Assembly (NCBI RefSeq): GCF_900141765.1
Contig: NZ_FSRK01000002.1
Coordinates: 1-64,000 of the forward strand
From: Epilithonimonas zeae
GTDB taxonomy: Bacteria > Bacteroidota > Bacteroidia > Flavobacteriales > Weeksellaceae
Direction of reading: 5' to 3'
DNA length: 64,000 nt
The notes beneath the pieces are model-generated. The model saw only the letters and a program-made list of their open reading frames with translations. It did no database searches and was not told the origin of the DNA. Position 1 is the first letter of the stretch; every line of letters begins with the position of its first letter. This document shows, piece after piece, positions 1 through 8,353 of the stretch. A program made the position numbers and the translations under genes.

Positions 1-90
1 GTTATATGTTATGTCAATGAACTTTGTTCTTTTCGCTTCATCAGGAATCTTAATCTGTCATCTTGTCCCTGATTTGCGAGTGCAAAAGTA
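1..90 (-). promoter_or_regulatory. Putative rRNA operon leader (gene body left of the window)
   Basis: Read on the minus strand, this stretch follows a consensus promoter and ends at the window edge with GTTCATTGACATA (about 10-22), which resembles the boxA/leader sequence before 16S rRNA in Flavobacteriia. No open reading frame lies in it. The rRNA gene would begin beyond position 1 and cannot be seen, so the assignment is an inference from the leader and the triple promoter behind it. Confidence 0.55.
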
Positions 91-114
91 AAAAGTTTTT
101 CCTAAACTACCAAA
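83..114 (-). promoter_or_regulatory. Tandem promoter P1 (minus strand)
   Basis: The minus strand carries TTTG (111-114), a 20-base spacer and TACTTTTG (83-90), a full match to the Bacteroidetes -33/-7 consensus. It is the promoter nearest to the putative rRNA leader. Confidence 0.75.
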
Positions 115-209
115 ACTTTTTTGAAGTTTTTTTTTAATTAACCACAAATCCGTTTTTAATATGTTTTTCACTCCTCTCCTGCGCTCCGAGATCTCTCGAT
201 TTCGGATTG

Positions 210-240
210 CAAAGATAAGCAATCTTTTTAATCCTACAAG
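210..240 (-). promoter_or_regulatory. Tandem promoter P2 (minus strand)
   Basis: The minus strand carries CTTG (237-240), a 19-base spacer and TATCTTTG (210-217). About 25 bases downstream is AGCGCAGGAG (176-185), which is repeated after P3, so P2 and P3 look like duplicated promoter units. Confidence 0.72.
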
Positions 241-336
241 CCTTTTCTTATTTTATATTTAATAATTTTTAAACCATTAAATACTTACTAATTATTAACC
301 TGTAACTCCTGCGCTGCTTATCTCTCAAAGCGGTGG

Positions 337-368
337 CAAAAGTAGACTTTCTTAACTCCCCTCGCAAA
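337..368 (-). promoter_or_regulatory. Tandem promoter P3 (minus strand)
   Basis: The minus strand carries TTTG (365-368), a 20-base spacer and TACTTTTG (337-344). The initially transcribed region contains GAGAGATAAGCAGCGCAGGAG-like sequence (306-326) shared with the region after P2. Confidence 0.72.
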
Positions 369-608
369 TATTAACCCAATTATTTAAACATCATATCTTT
401 ATTAAGCTGATTTGTAGAATGTTTAATTTTAATGTAATGCTTTATTATTAACAAAAGTATATTTCATTATAAATAAAACGGCTCTACAATATATTTTTAT
501 TCAGATGTTGAATGAATAATTACTTTTCAAATATTTGATAAAATTAATCCTGAAAAAAGGAATTTTTATAGCCTGATAAAAATTATTAGTCCTTGAATAT
601 TTAGAAGT
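369..608. other. AT-rich intergenic region without a recognised gene
   Basis: This stretch lies between the triple promoter and the terminator of the 660-1406 gene. It is very AT-rich with several short A/T runs. I see no credible reading frame, tRNA or strong hairpin in it. Confidence 0.6.
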
Positions 609-637
609 AAAAAAATGCAACCCTTTTGAGATTGCAT
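609..637 (-). terminator. Terminator of the beta-barrel protein gene
   Basis: On the minus strand ATGCAATC pairs with GGTTGCAT and is followed by a run of seven T. It lies just past the stop codon of the 660-1406 gene. Confidence 0.65.
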
Positions 638-659
638 TCTTATATAATATTAAGTAATT

Positions 660-1406
660 CTAAAACCTGTAGCCAAATGAGATACCGGATCTTACTCCCA
701 ACCACTTAGAATCTAAATCAATCACCGCCCCATTCGCATTCGTCATTACTTTATAATCAAATAAACTGATGTCTAAATCCTCAATGTCCTGCTTTAACTG
801 ATTCTGCTCGTAAGACGTTAGTGGTCTTGCAGATTTACCAGTAATTGTTCCCGTTGCACCGCCGTAGTGCCCTCCGATAAACCAAACATCTAAAACCCAA
901 TTATCTTTTCTACCTAACAACCATTGTGCACCAATCATCAAACCCACATTATTGGAATTTGTTTTCCCAGTGAATGCAATCGGAATTTTTTCTCCTGAAA
1001 CCGCCGGATCTTCCGATCTATAGTTATAGGTTAGATTATCTATGTTAAAATGTGAATATCTATAATACGGTGCAATATAAAAACCGTGACCATAACCACG
1101 ACCTAAATAAATTCTAGGTTCTAAAGTAAAATTGCTTCCGCCCATTTTTATATTATTTACATCCTCGTCTTTGATATATTCATCCACCAAAGGAACTTGC
1201 CCTGTTGGAATGAATCCATAGGAAACCTGAACTCCAATTCGTTTTGTAATCGTTCTCTCGTAAGCGAATTGATAATTCCTAAATATAATAGAAGTCAGGT
1301 TGACTTTTATTAGATTTCTTTTTTTGTCTTGATTATCAACATCTACTTCCTGAGATTTTGCAACAAATGAACAAATGAATGCCAGTGCAAATAATATCTT
1401 ATTCAT
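660..1406 (-). CDS. Outer-membrane beta-barrel protein, unknown function
   Basis: A 248-residue protein with an N-terminal signal peptide (hydrophobic core ILFALAFICSFV, cleavage near AKSQ). The rest is a series of short alternating amphipathic segments rich in Tyr, Gly and aromatic residues and ends in SFGYRF with a terminal Phe, as expected for an outer-membrane beta-barrel. It looks like the DUF3575/porin-like small barrel proteins common in Bacteroidetes, but the exact family is not certain. It stands alone on the minus strand with a TATATTTG element (1423-1430) in front and a terminator behind. The substrate or role cannot be told from the sequence. Confidence 0.75.
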   Translation of the reverse strand: MNKILFALAFICSFVAKSQEVDVDNQDKKRNLIKVNLTSIIFRNYQFAYERTITKRIGVQVSYGFIPTGQVPLVDEYIKDEDVNNIKMGGSNFTLEPRIYLGRGYGHGFYIAPYYRYSHFNIDNLTYNYRSEDPAVSGEKIPIAFTGKTNSNNVGLMIGAQWLLGRKDNWVLDVWFIGGHYGGATGTITGKSARPLTSYEQNQLKQDIEDLDISLFDYKVMTNANGAVIDLDSKWLGVRSGISFGYRF

Positions 1407-1468
1407 AACCTTTAGTTTTTACCAAATATATAAAATAATTGAATTATGAATAAAAAATTATATTTAAA

Positions 1469-1909
1469 CTATTTTGACTCTAAATTTGAAAAATAATTTT
1501 CGAGTTCACGTCTTTGTTTTGTTGTCAAATTAGCTTTGGGATGATAGCCAATATAAAAAGGGAGTGGCATTTGAAGGTTATGAACTGAACTTATGGTCTT
1601 CTCGATGGCATTTTGCTTAAGATCTTTATTATAAGTTCCCCATTCAGAAAAGTTAAGATGCTCTCGACCCTCATTAATATGATCTTTTATCGTCCATGAA
1701 ATTGGAGCGACATAAGCATAATTCGGATATTTGACTTCATTAGAATGACAATCGTAGCAGGCATTCTTCAAAATCGATTTGATATTCTCCGGCGTTTTAT
1801 AAATATCAACAAAATTATCGCGTTTATCAACAGCTTTGTTTTCTCTATCAATAGGAACCAATTGTATTGCCACAAAAACAACAGCTATCCAAAAAAATAT
1901 CTTTTTCAA
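1469..1909 (-). CDS. Haem-binding domain protein (Haem_bd family)
   Basis: A 146-residue protein with an N-terminal hydrophobic segment (residues 3-20) that acts as signal or membrane anchor. A single c-type haem site CYDCH (51-55) is followed by a NEVKYPNYAYVAPISW segment, which matches the Haem_bd family of Bacteroidetes in which an axial region with YPNY and W follows the CxxCH. The protein is expected to be periplasmic and to carry one covalently bound haem. Its start codon overlaps the stop codon of the upstream lipoprotein gene by four bases, so the two are translationally coupled. Its electron partner is not known. Confidence 0.82.
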   Translation of the reverse strand: MKKIFFWIAVVFVAIQLVPIDRENKAVDKRDNFVDIYKTPENIKSILKNACYDCHSNEVKYPNYAYVAPISWTIKDHINEGREHLNFSEWGTYNKDLKQNAIEKTISSVHNLQMPLPFYIGYHPKANLTTKQRRELENYFSNLESK

Positions 1910-3558
1910 TTCGTTGGCTGTTCATCTAAAGTTACATCCCAATTTTCATTGATTTCCCACATCGGACGGATATTAATCTTGGTCATACCATCTTTGCTTC
2001 CTGATTTTTTGAACAGATAAGCATCTTCTGCCAAAGTCTCATCTGCAAAATTGGAATTGTCCCAAGTCCCGTTTCCATTATTATCGACTAAAATCCTAAG
2101 TTTATAAGAAGCTGGTTTTAGATTAATAAATTTGACCTCCGATTGATCCGTATATCTTTGGTAAGCCACTTCGTTTTTATCATCCAGAAGCTGAATCCAA
2201 AATTTTTGATTTGGCAAATTAATAATACGCGCGGTAAAACTTCCGAATTCTTCCGGTTTTGCCACCTCAAAATCAAAACGAACACTTTCACTGGAACGAT
2301 TGAAGTACGAAGCTACTGTATTTTTCGGAACCGTTAATTGGTATTTTTTTCCTGTGATGAAATTAGATTTTACAATCACCTGCGTTGAGTCTAATTCTGA
2401 AATTCTTGCTGTGAAATCCTGAGCAATACTATCCGACTCCAGTTTCCAGTTTTCCGGTTGGATTCTATTAATAATATAATTAGAGGAGAATCTAAAATCT
2501 GTTTCCGGCGCCAGCTTATTAGAGAATGGATTAGCGATTGTCATTTCATCTTTCGCCGGTTTTTTATAAAAGACAGAAACCGTATCTTGTTTGGAATCTA
2601 TATCGTAAGAGAATTTGAGATTCTCGCTGACTGTAGCTCCGATATTTTCTTTCGCAGCATCAAACCAAATCCTTACAGAATCTGACCTTAGTTTGTGTGT
2701 GACTTTATAATCTGCAGGTTTTTCGCCAACTCTTTTTACAATTACTTTTTCAGGATCACCCTCGAAAGTCATTACAACACCGCCAACAGAAGCCGCCATT
2801 TCTTTATATCTGATTGCTTTCTTGGATGGAAAAATCTTAAGTTTCATTCCGGAAATACTTGACTCAAGATTAATTTCTTGTTTTTGAAAAGCAATACTTT
2901 CCTTTCCTAAATCATAAATAGAATTATTATTCTCATCATCAAAACCAATAATTCTATATTTTCCTGGCGTAAGATAATTCAGTTCAAAATAACCATCCGG
3001 ATCCGCTTTCGTTATGTAGTAAGGTTTTTGGCGATAGTTCATCGTGTCTTTTACCTGATAAAGTCCAATCACGAGATTTCGATCTTTCCCTTCTGAATTT
3101 TTTTCATTACCCAAAGCGTCCGATATAGTTCCGCTGATGTAAGTATCATCCAATTTTTCTCCTGTAGAAAAGGCAAAATTGAAATAAGGCAAAGGATTAC
3201 TCTCATTAAGATCCACCACCGAATTTCCGAAATTGAAATTATAAGTGGTGTTGGCTTGCAAAGTATCCTTCCATTCTATCTCCAAATATTTGTTCCCCAT
3301 AGAAGAAGGAATAATCTTGGTATACTGAATCGGAGGCGAAATAATGAGATTTTTACTGACGTCTTTCAACATAATATACTCATTAAAATCAATCCTCAGT
3401 TTTTTGAGATTTCTTGAAACATTGATTCTTGTTGTATCGATATTTGATCCTATCATTTGTGGAGGGATAGAATCTTTGGTGCCACCAACCGGCGAACCCA
3501 CTCTGGCACAACTTACCAAAACCAACGATGCAAAAAGCCAAAGAAGAAACTGCTTCAT
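1906..3558 (-). CDS. Big_5/Ig-like domain surface lipoprotein
   Basis: A 550-residue lipoprotein. The signal peptide ends in the lipobox LVSC with Cys17 as the lipidated residue. The following segment (about residues 25-130, SIPPQMIGSNIDTTRINV and then FNEYI) has the look of a bacterial Ig-like domain type 5 (Big_5), and further beta-rich regions contain NPLPYFNFAFSTG and a carboxypeptidase-regulatory-like fold (GYFELNYLTPGKYRIIGF). Proteins of this build are conserved in Flavobacteriia and have no established function. A TATTTTTG element (3615-3622) on the minus strand about 57 bases ahead of the start is a likely promoter for this gene and the coupled haem-binding gene. Confidence 0.8.
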   Translation of the reverse strand: MKQFLLWLFASLVLVSCARVGSPVGGTKDSIPPQMIGSNIDTTRINVSRNLKKLRIDFNEYIMLKDVSKNLIISPPIQYTKIIPSSMGNKYLEIEWKDTLQANTTYNFNFGNSVVDLNESNPLPYFNFAFSTGEKLDDTYISGTISDALGNEKNSEGKDRNLVIGLYQVKDTMNYRQKPYYITKADPDGYFELNYLTPGKYRIIGFDDENNNSIYDLGKESIAFQKQEINLESSISGMKLKIFPSKKAIRYKEMAASVGGVVMTFEGDPEKVIVKRVGEKPADYKVTHKLRSDSVRIWFDAAKENIGATVSENLKFSYDIDSKQDTVSVFYKKPAKDEMTIANPFSNKLAPETDFRFSSNYIINRIQPENWKLESDSIAQDFTARISELDSTQVIVKSNFITGKKYQLTVPKNTVASYFNRSSESVRFDFEVAKPEEFGSFTARIINLPNQKFWIQLLDDKNEVAYQRYTDQSEVKFINLKPASYKLRILVDNNGNGTWDNSNFADETLAEDAYLFKKSGSKDGMTKINIRPMWEINENWDVTLDEQPTN

Positions 3559-3614
3559 TATTAAATATGATGTTAGATTTTAGAAATTATACTAAAATCA
3601 ATTTTACTTAAGCG

Positions 3615-3622
3615 CAAAAATA
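3615..3622 (-). promoter_or_regulatory. -7 element before the Big_5 lipoprotein
   Basis: TATTTTTG on the minus strand matches TAnnTTTG. No properly spaced -33 TTTG was found, so this is a single-element call. Confidence 0.45.
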
Positions 3623-3695
3623 AGCAAACTTTGATACAAAATGCTTTCGTGAATTGTAAAGTAAGTTAAATTAAAAATAAAAATGAGTTTTAAAA

Positions 3696-4856
3696 TTAAA
3701 ACTCATTATAGATATACTTCAAAATATCTTTATCCGTTTCGGTGATTGCGATTTTTCTGCGTTCCATTGCTTTTTCTGCAACTTCATAAGATTTTTCGAG
3801 TTTGAATTTCTCATCGCCTTTCATTCCGCCCCAAGAAAAACTATCAACTAAGTTTGGCGGAAAACCGGACTTGAAAATATTAGCCGCAACACCGACAACT
3901 GTTCCTGTATTCAACTGTGTATTGATTGCAGTTTTGGAATGGTCACCCATTATCAGTCCGCAAAATTGCAAACCCGTATCTAGGAATCTTTTCTTTCTGT
4001 AATTCCAAAGTTTTACGGAAGCGTAATTGTTTTTTAGGTTGGATGAATTGGTATCCGCTCCCAAATTACACCATTCTCCAATCACAGAATTACCAACAAA
4101 ACCGTCGTGACCTTTGTTTGTATATCCGAAAATCACAATATTATTAACTTCGCCACCTACTTTTGAATGTGGACCAATCGTCGTTCCGCCATAAAGTTTA
4201 GTTCCAAGATTAATTTTAGAATCTTCACAAAGCGCTAATGAGCCTCGGATATTGGAGCCTTCCATAATCTCAGCATTTTTTCCAATGTAGATTTTTCCGG
4301 TTTTGCAATTGAGTGTTGAGAATTCTATTACAGCACCTTCCTCTATGAAAAGATTTTCGCTGTCGCCGATGAAACCATTCGTGGATGACAATTCCTGAGA
4401 TGTTCTGCCTTCCGTCAATAATTTGAAATCATAATCGATGGCTTTATCATTATAAGAAAAGATGTCCGTTGGTTTCTCAATAAAAAACAGTTTTTCGTGA
4501 ATGTCTGTCATTTTATTGATTTGATTCAGAGAGAAATTCTCCATATTGATATTCGCAACCAAAACTTCGTTTTCATAAACCAAAGCTTCGCCAGGTTGCA
4601 ATTCCTTGATTTGTTTCAAAACCTCATCAGACGGGAAGAAATTCGGAACAATGAAAAGACTTTGCTTTGGTTCCGGTTTTTTGAATTTGTCCTGAAGATA
4701 ATTTTCTGTGATGTAGAAAACCTCATCAATACCAAGCAATTTTTTCCATCTTTCTGAAAAAGTAAGAATTCCCATTCGCATTTCTGCAACTGGTCTTGTA
4801 AAAGTGAGTGGAAGAAAATCTTCCCAATATTGTGCGTCTGAGAATACAAGTTGCAT
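3696..4856 (-). CDS. GlmU-family sugar-nucleotidyltransferase-like protein
   Basis: A 386-residue protein of the GlmU-like family (TIGR03991) of Bacteroidetes. The N-terminal half resembles a degenerate nucleotidyltransferase (FTRPVAEMRMGIL near residues 18-31), and residues about 165-330 form hexapeptide repeats of a left-handed beta-helix (IGKNAEIMEG, GTTIGPHSKVGG, GNSVIGEWCNLGADTN). It probably handles a sugar-1-phosphate in cell-envelope precursor metabolism, but the substrate is unknown. The classical GlmU signature LAAGxGTRM is absent at the N-terminus, which separates it from true GlmU. It is transcribed with its own TATTTTTG element (4947-4954), which overlaps the tail of the L31 terminator. 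Confidence 0.8.
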   Translation of the reverse strand: MQLVFSDAQYWEDFLPLTFTRPVAEMRMGILTFSERWKKLLGIDEVFYITENYLQDKFKKPEPKQSLFIVPNFFPSDEVLKQIKELQPGEALVYENEVLVANINMENFSLNQINKMTDIHEKLFFIEKPTDIFSYNDKAIDYDFKLLTEGRTSQELSSTNGFIGDSENLFIEEGAVIEFSTLNCKTGKIYIGKNAEIMEGSNIRGSLALCEDSKINLGTKLYGGTTIGPHSKVGGEVNNIVIFGYTNKGHDGFVGNSVIGEWCNLGADTNSSNLKNNYASVKLWNYRKKRFLDTGLQFCGLIMGDHSKTAINTQLNTGTVVGVAANIFKSGFPPNLVDSFSWGGMKGDEKFKLEKSYEVAEKAMERRKIAITETDKDILKYIYNEF

Positions 4857-4946
4857 TTTTTAGATATTAGATGTTAGACTTTAGATTTTAGACAAAAGTG
4901 TTGGAAATCTAATTCCTCACTTAAAAAGTCTAATTTCTATCTTCAG

Positions 4947-4954
4947 CAAAAATA
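4947..4954 (-). promoter_or_regulatory. -7 element before the GlmU-like gene
   Basis: TATTTTTG on the minus strand, directly after the T-run of the L31 terminator, so terminator and next promoter are packed together. Confidence 0.4.
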
Positions 4955-4955
4955 A

Positions 4956-4987
4956 TAAAAAAAGCCTCTCGGAAATCCGAAAGGCTT
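4956..4987 (-). terminator. Terminator of the L31 gene
   Basis: On the minus strand AAAGCCTTTCGGA pairs with TCCGAGAGGCTTT and is followed by a T-run and TATT. It is a standard intrinsic terminator 25 bases after the stop codon. Confidence 0.85.
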
Positions 4988-5012
4988 TGATATTTGTACA
5001 AATTGGCTAAGA

Positions 5013-5264
5013 TTATTTAGCGAATTTTTTGTATTTATTCATAAACTTATCAACTCTACCAGCAGTATCAACTAATTTAGTTTTACCTGTGTAGAAAGGG
5101 TGAGAAGTAGAAGAAATTTCCATTTTGATCAAAGGATATTCAGATCCTTCGAATTCGATAGTGTCTTTTGTGTCAGCAGTAGATTTGCAAAGGAACATCT
5201 CATCGTTGCTCATATCTTTGAAAACTACTAATCTATAATTTTCTGGGTGTATGCCTTGTTTCAT
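5013..5264 (-). CDS. rpmE2: 50S ribosomal protein L31 type B
   Basis: An 83-residue ribosomal protein of the long, zinc-free type B L31 form. It has [17 protein letters not shown] at the start and [20 protein letters not shown] in the middle, which are conserved in this family. The CxxC zinc pair of type A L31 is missing and only one Cys is present. It is a monocistronic minus-strand gene with a consensus promoter ahead and an intrinsic terminator behind. The length is normal. Confidence 0.97.
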   Translation of the reverse strand: MKQGIHPENYRLVVFKDMSNDEMFLCKSTADTKDTIEFEGSEYPLIKMEISSTSHPFYTGKTKLVDTAGRVDKFMNKYKKFAK

Positions 5265-5337
5265 TTTCAGAAGTTTTAAAATTTAATATAATATGAGCAG
5301 CGGACTAATGGATCCGACAACTCTGGTTTTGAGGATG

Positions 5338-5368
5338 CAAAAATAGGAATTATTTTTTATTCTGCAAA
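5338..5368 (-). promoter_or_regulatory. Promoter of rpmE2
   Basis: The minus strand carries TTTG (5365-5368), a 19-base spacer and TATTTTTG (5338-5345), a full consensus match. It gives a leader of roughly 65 bases before the L31 start codon. Confidence 0.8.
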
Positions 5369-5466
5369 TATTTATTCTGAAAATCAAAAAAATAATGCCA
5401 CTTTAAAAAGACATTAACTTATTTTATAATTTTTATCAATTTTATATCAATAAATAAATATTTGTA

Positions 5467-5497
5467 TTGCATCTATAAAATTCTTTATATACTTTTA
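5467..5497 (+). promoter_or_regulatory. Probable promoter of the 5525 gene
   Basis: TTG (5467-5469), a 20-base spacer and TACTTTTA (5490-5497), one mismatch from TAnnTTTG. The 5525 start lies 27 bases further on. Confidence 0.5.
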
Positions 5498-5524
5498 TCC
5501 CGAACTAAAATTATATAAAAACTT

Positions 5525-6277
5525 ATGGCAATCTTAACTCGTGAGAATTATACCACTGCTATTAAAAGCTGGGCAGAAGTAAAATCAAATTATTCTGAAA
5601 TCCAAAACGTACTTTCACCAGAACAGGTTTTTATCTTGACTCGTGAACAAATCGAATGGTTTGATAAGGAAAACGAAGAAGAAACTTATTTCCGTGCAGA
5701 TATTGGTGTTTGGGAAAATAAATTAGCTTTAATATTAACACCTAGAGACAGTGCTGGTGCTGTAAAAACTTTAGATAATTATGAATATGCACCTCTGCAA
5801 TTTCTTGAAAGTGATCTTACTCTAAAACAGACCAAAACTTATACTGTAACTAGTACCTATACTCTGACAAAGGACTTAAGTAAAGGCAAAGAAGATTCTG
5901 ACATCGATTTTCCTATTATGGACAAACCTGTAACAGGACAGCTCAAAGCCGTAGACGAAATAGAGTCATGGAAAGAAAATGCAATGGATTATCTGCAAAG
6001 AGAATCTCTGGAGTTCAAAGGACAAAGGATTTTCCAAAGTTTCTATATCCCAAAAGCAGACTTATTACATGATAAAGAAAAGATGCACGATGTTGTTTGT
6101 GTTTTTGGGTTTAAATATTCTGAAGTTTACCAGAGATTATTGGCTACAATAATTTTTGTCAGCAATGAATTGGGGGCAAAAATTGGAACTCCTGGAGCTG
6201 TGTATGCAGTACAATCTGATCCTTCTAACACTTATGATTGGGTAAAACCATGTCCACCAGCTTGTTTAGGAGCTTAG
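5525..6277 (+). CDS. Hypothetical protein, 250 aa
   Basis: A 250-residue soluble protein that I do not recognise. It has no signal peptide or membrane segment. The N-terminal part is helical and acidic (SWAEVKSNYSEIQNVLSPEQ), the middle has a Thr/Tyr-rich stretch (KTYTVTSTYTLTKDL, about 103-117), and the protein ends with a proline/cysteine tail WVKPCPPACLGA. It opens a plus-strand locus that continues with a 7-TM protein after an 11-base gap, a sensor kinase and a response regulator, so it may take part in that signalling unit or be a cargo of it. The Cys-Pro-Pro-Ala-Cys tail could bind a metal or form a disulfide, which is a guess. Confidence 0.7.
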   Translation: MAILTRENYTTAIKSWAEVKSNYSEIQNVLSPEQVFILTREQIEWFDKENEEETYFRADIGVWENKLALILTPRDSAGAVKTLDNYEYAPLQFLESDLTLKQTKTYTVTSTYTLTKDLSKGKEDSDIDFPIMDKPVTGQLKAVDEIESWKENAMDYLQRESLEFKGQRIFQSFYIPKADLLHDKEKMHDVVCVFGFKYSEVYQRLLATIIFVSNELGAKIGTPGAVYAVQSDPSNTYDWVKPCPPACLGA

Positions 6278-6287
6278 CTATAAAATA

Positions 6288-6911
6288 ATGACAGAGTATT
6301 ATTATATAAGCGTTGGAATAAGCTACCTACTACTTATTACGGCTATTATTCTTTCAATAATAAAATACAAACAAACAATTCAAAATGAAAAATGGTATAT
6401 TTATTATATCATTTTTGTTTTTTGTATTGAATTGCTTTCTGTAGTTCTTCCTTTTTTTAAAATTAAAAGTAATTTTTTTCTGTATCAAATCTATATAGCG
6501 GGAGAATTTTTTACTGTTACAGGTATTTTTATCAAAAAATTGAATCTAAGCAAATATTCTTTTGTATTAACAGGATTATTTAGTTTATTCTTTATAACAG
6601 CAGATAGAGTTCTTGGCCAATATCAATATAACAATGATTATTCAAAAGCTATATCAAATATAATGATGATTGTTTTGATAGGATATTCCTTAATTCAGGA
6701 TATTAGAAATTTAAAGAGTAAAAGTTCATTTCAAGTTATTGATAAGACATATTTTTTCTATTTTACTGTAAGTCTTTTTATATTTATTCTCCAACACCAA
6801 CTTATTGAATTCCCATTTGAATATTTCTCAGCCATTTGGATTATAAATAATTTGATGGTTTGTGTCCTTTATAGCTTATTCATTAAAACATTTTTACAAT
6901 TAAAGAAGTAA
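6288..6911 (+). CDS. Polytopic membrane protein, candidate sensor partner of the kinase
   Basis: A 207-residue protein made almost wholly of hydrophobic segments: about seven can be counted (residues about 6-24, 34-56, 65-84, 92-106, 120-137, 154-170 and 180-200). No enzymatic motif is visible. Its stop codon lies inside the likely 5' end of the next gene, a histidine kinase that has a membrane anchor but no sensory domain. This arrangement suggests that the two proteins form a split sensor in which this protein detects the stimulus in the membrane. It is very AT-rich, even by the local standard. The function is inferred only from context. Confidence 0.75.
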   Translation: MTEYYYISVGISYLLLITAIILSIIKYKQTIQNEKWYIYYIIFVFCIELLSVVLPFFKIKSNFFLYQIYIAGEFFTVTGIFIKKLNLSKYSFVLTGLFSLFFITADRVLGQYQYNNDYSKAISNIMMIVLIGYSLIQDIRNLKSKSSFQVIDKTYFFYFTVSLFIFILQHQLIEFPFEYFSAIWIINNLMVCVLYSLFIKTFLQLKK

Positions 6912-6949
6912 AACTCAATATCATTTTTCTTGTTGTACTGATTCTCGTT

Positions 6950-7657
6950 TTGATAATCATCATATCGTTTATGTTATTAGCTTACAAAAGCTTTATCCAA
7001 AGAATTATTCAGGAAAAAGATTTGCAGTTTGAAGCAGAGATGGAACATCAGAAAGAACTAACACTGGAAAATATAAAAGGCCAAGAAGATGAAAGAAAAA
7101 GAATAGCAGTTTCTGTTCACGATGATATTGGAAATCGTTTGAACATCCTTTCTCTTTGGCTCAATAACCTGGAACCGGAAAACCAAGAAGCATCCAAAAA
7201 AGTGATTACCTCACAGATTACAGAGCTGATAGATTCCACAAGAAATATTTCCCACTCACTTTATCCTGTGAATCTGGAAAAATTGGGACTTGTTTTGTAC
7301 TTACAGGAATTAGTTACCAATCTGTCTCATAACATTAATCTAATATTGAATATTGATTACAAGTACGAGAAGAAAGATAATTTCACAGAAGTTCAGATTT
7401 ACAGAGTCATTCAGGAATTTACAACCAATGTTATCAAACATTCTAACGCTGATGAAGTGATTGTTTATATTAGAAATCATGAAAAATATCTTACAATGAT
7501 TTTGTCTGATAACGGACAAAGTTTTGATTACACCAAAGCCAACAAAGGAATGGGACTTAAAAATATAGAATCCAGAATTACTTCTGTGAAAGGTTTTTAC
7601 AAATGGAAAAATACAATTGGAAAAGGAAGCCGTTTAATTATTAATATCCCTAATTAA
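6950..7657 (+). CDS. NarL-type sensor histidine kinase with atypical start
   Basis: A histidine kinase of the HisKA_3 plus HATPase_c type. An N-terminal hydrophobic segment is followed by a charged linker, then the phospho-acceptor region with EDERKRIAVSVHDDIGNRL (His57 counted from the TTG at 6950), and an ATPase domain with TTNVIKHSNADEV as N box, LSDNGQSF as G1 and KGMGLKNIESR as G2. There is no periplasmic or PAS sensor domain. The start is unclear: no ATG precedes the membrane segment, and the frame stays open back to 6887, encoding KLNIIFLVVLILVL, which belongs to the membrane anchor. Initiation at TTG 6950 would halve that anchor; CTG 6938 or ATT 6899 are alternatives. It is followed by its response regulator after six bases. 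Confidence 0.88.
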   Translation: MIIIISFMLLAYKSFIQRIIQEKDLQFEAEMEHQKELTLENIKGQEDERKRIAVSVHDDIGNRLNILSLWLNNLEPENQEASKKVITSQITELIDSTRNISHSLYPVNLEKLGLVLYLQELVTNLSHNINLILNIDYKYEKKDNFTEVQIYRVIQEFTTNVIKHSNADEVIVYIRNHEKYLTMILSDNGQSFDYTKANKGMGLKNIESRITSVKGFYKWKNTIGKGSRLIINIPN

Positions 7658-7663
7658 TCTAAA

Positions 7664-8344
7664 ATGAGTGAAAAAATCAAAATAGCGTTGGTTGATGATG
7701 AGCAACTGATTCTGGAAGGTGTGAAAATGCTGCTTTCTGCAAAAGAAAATATTTCCGTGGACTTTATGGCAACAAGTGGTGCAGAAATATTAGCCCATTT
7801 GGAAACGCTTGAAGCAGATAATTTTCCAGACATTGCGATGGTAGATGTTCAGATGCAGCCAATGGATGGTTTTGAGTTGGTAGAAATTTTGAAAAAAAAT
7901 TATCCCAATCTTAAAATCATTATTCTTTCTTCCCATTACAAAAGCAGCGTTCTAGGATACATGATAAAATTGGGCGTTTCAGCTTTTCTTCCAAAGAATT
8001 CCAGTAAAACGGTTTTTATAGAAGCTATAGAAGCTGTTAACAAGAACGGGATGTACTTCACAAAAGAAGATCATCAGATGTTAAGCACTTATCTGAATTC
8101 TCCTGCGCGGAAAAAATCGCTTTTCGATAACGAAGAAACATTAACTGCCCGAGAAATAGATGTGGTGAAACTAATTTGTCAGGAAAAAACCAACCAACAA
8201 ATTGCAGATACACTCTTCCTAAGTCCTAGGACAGTGGAAAGTCACCGCCAAAGAATTCTTGATAAAATTGGTGCGAAAAATACAGTCGGGATTGTTATTT
8301 ATGCGGTTGTCAACGACATCTATTCAGTTCCTATTAAACTTTAA
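7664..8344 (+). CDS. NarL/LuxR-family response regulator
   Basis: A 226-residue two-component regulator. The receiver domain (about 5-125) shows the acidic pocket DDEQ, the phospho-acceptor Asp61 in AMVDVQMQPMDGFEL and the conserved Lys in FLPKNSS. The C-terminal LuxR-type helix-turn-helix (about 155-215) has LTAREIDVVKLICQEKTNQQIA and LSPRTVESHRQRILDKIGA. It lies six bases after the kinase gene and is its clear partner. Downstream of it, two genes carry the same motif at the same distance from their promoters, which are good candidates for its binding sites. Confidence 0.94.
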   Translation: MSEKIKIALVDDEQLILEGVKMLLSAKENISVDFMATSGAEILAHLETLEADNFPDIAMVDVQMQPMDGFELVEILKKNYPNLKIIILSSHYKSSVLGYMIKLGVSAFLPKNSSKTVFIEAIEAVNKNGMYFTKEDHQMLSTYLNSPARKKSLFDNEETLTAREIDVVKLICQEKTNQQIADTLFLSPRTVESHRQRILDKIGAKNTVGIVIYAVVNDIYSVPIKL

Positions 8345-8353
8345 TTTAAAATT

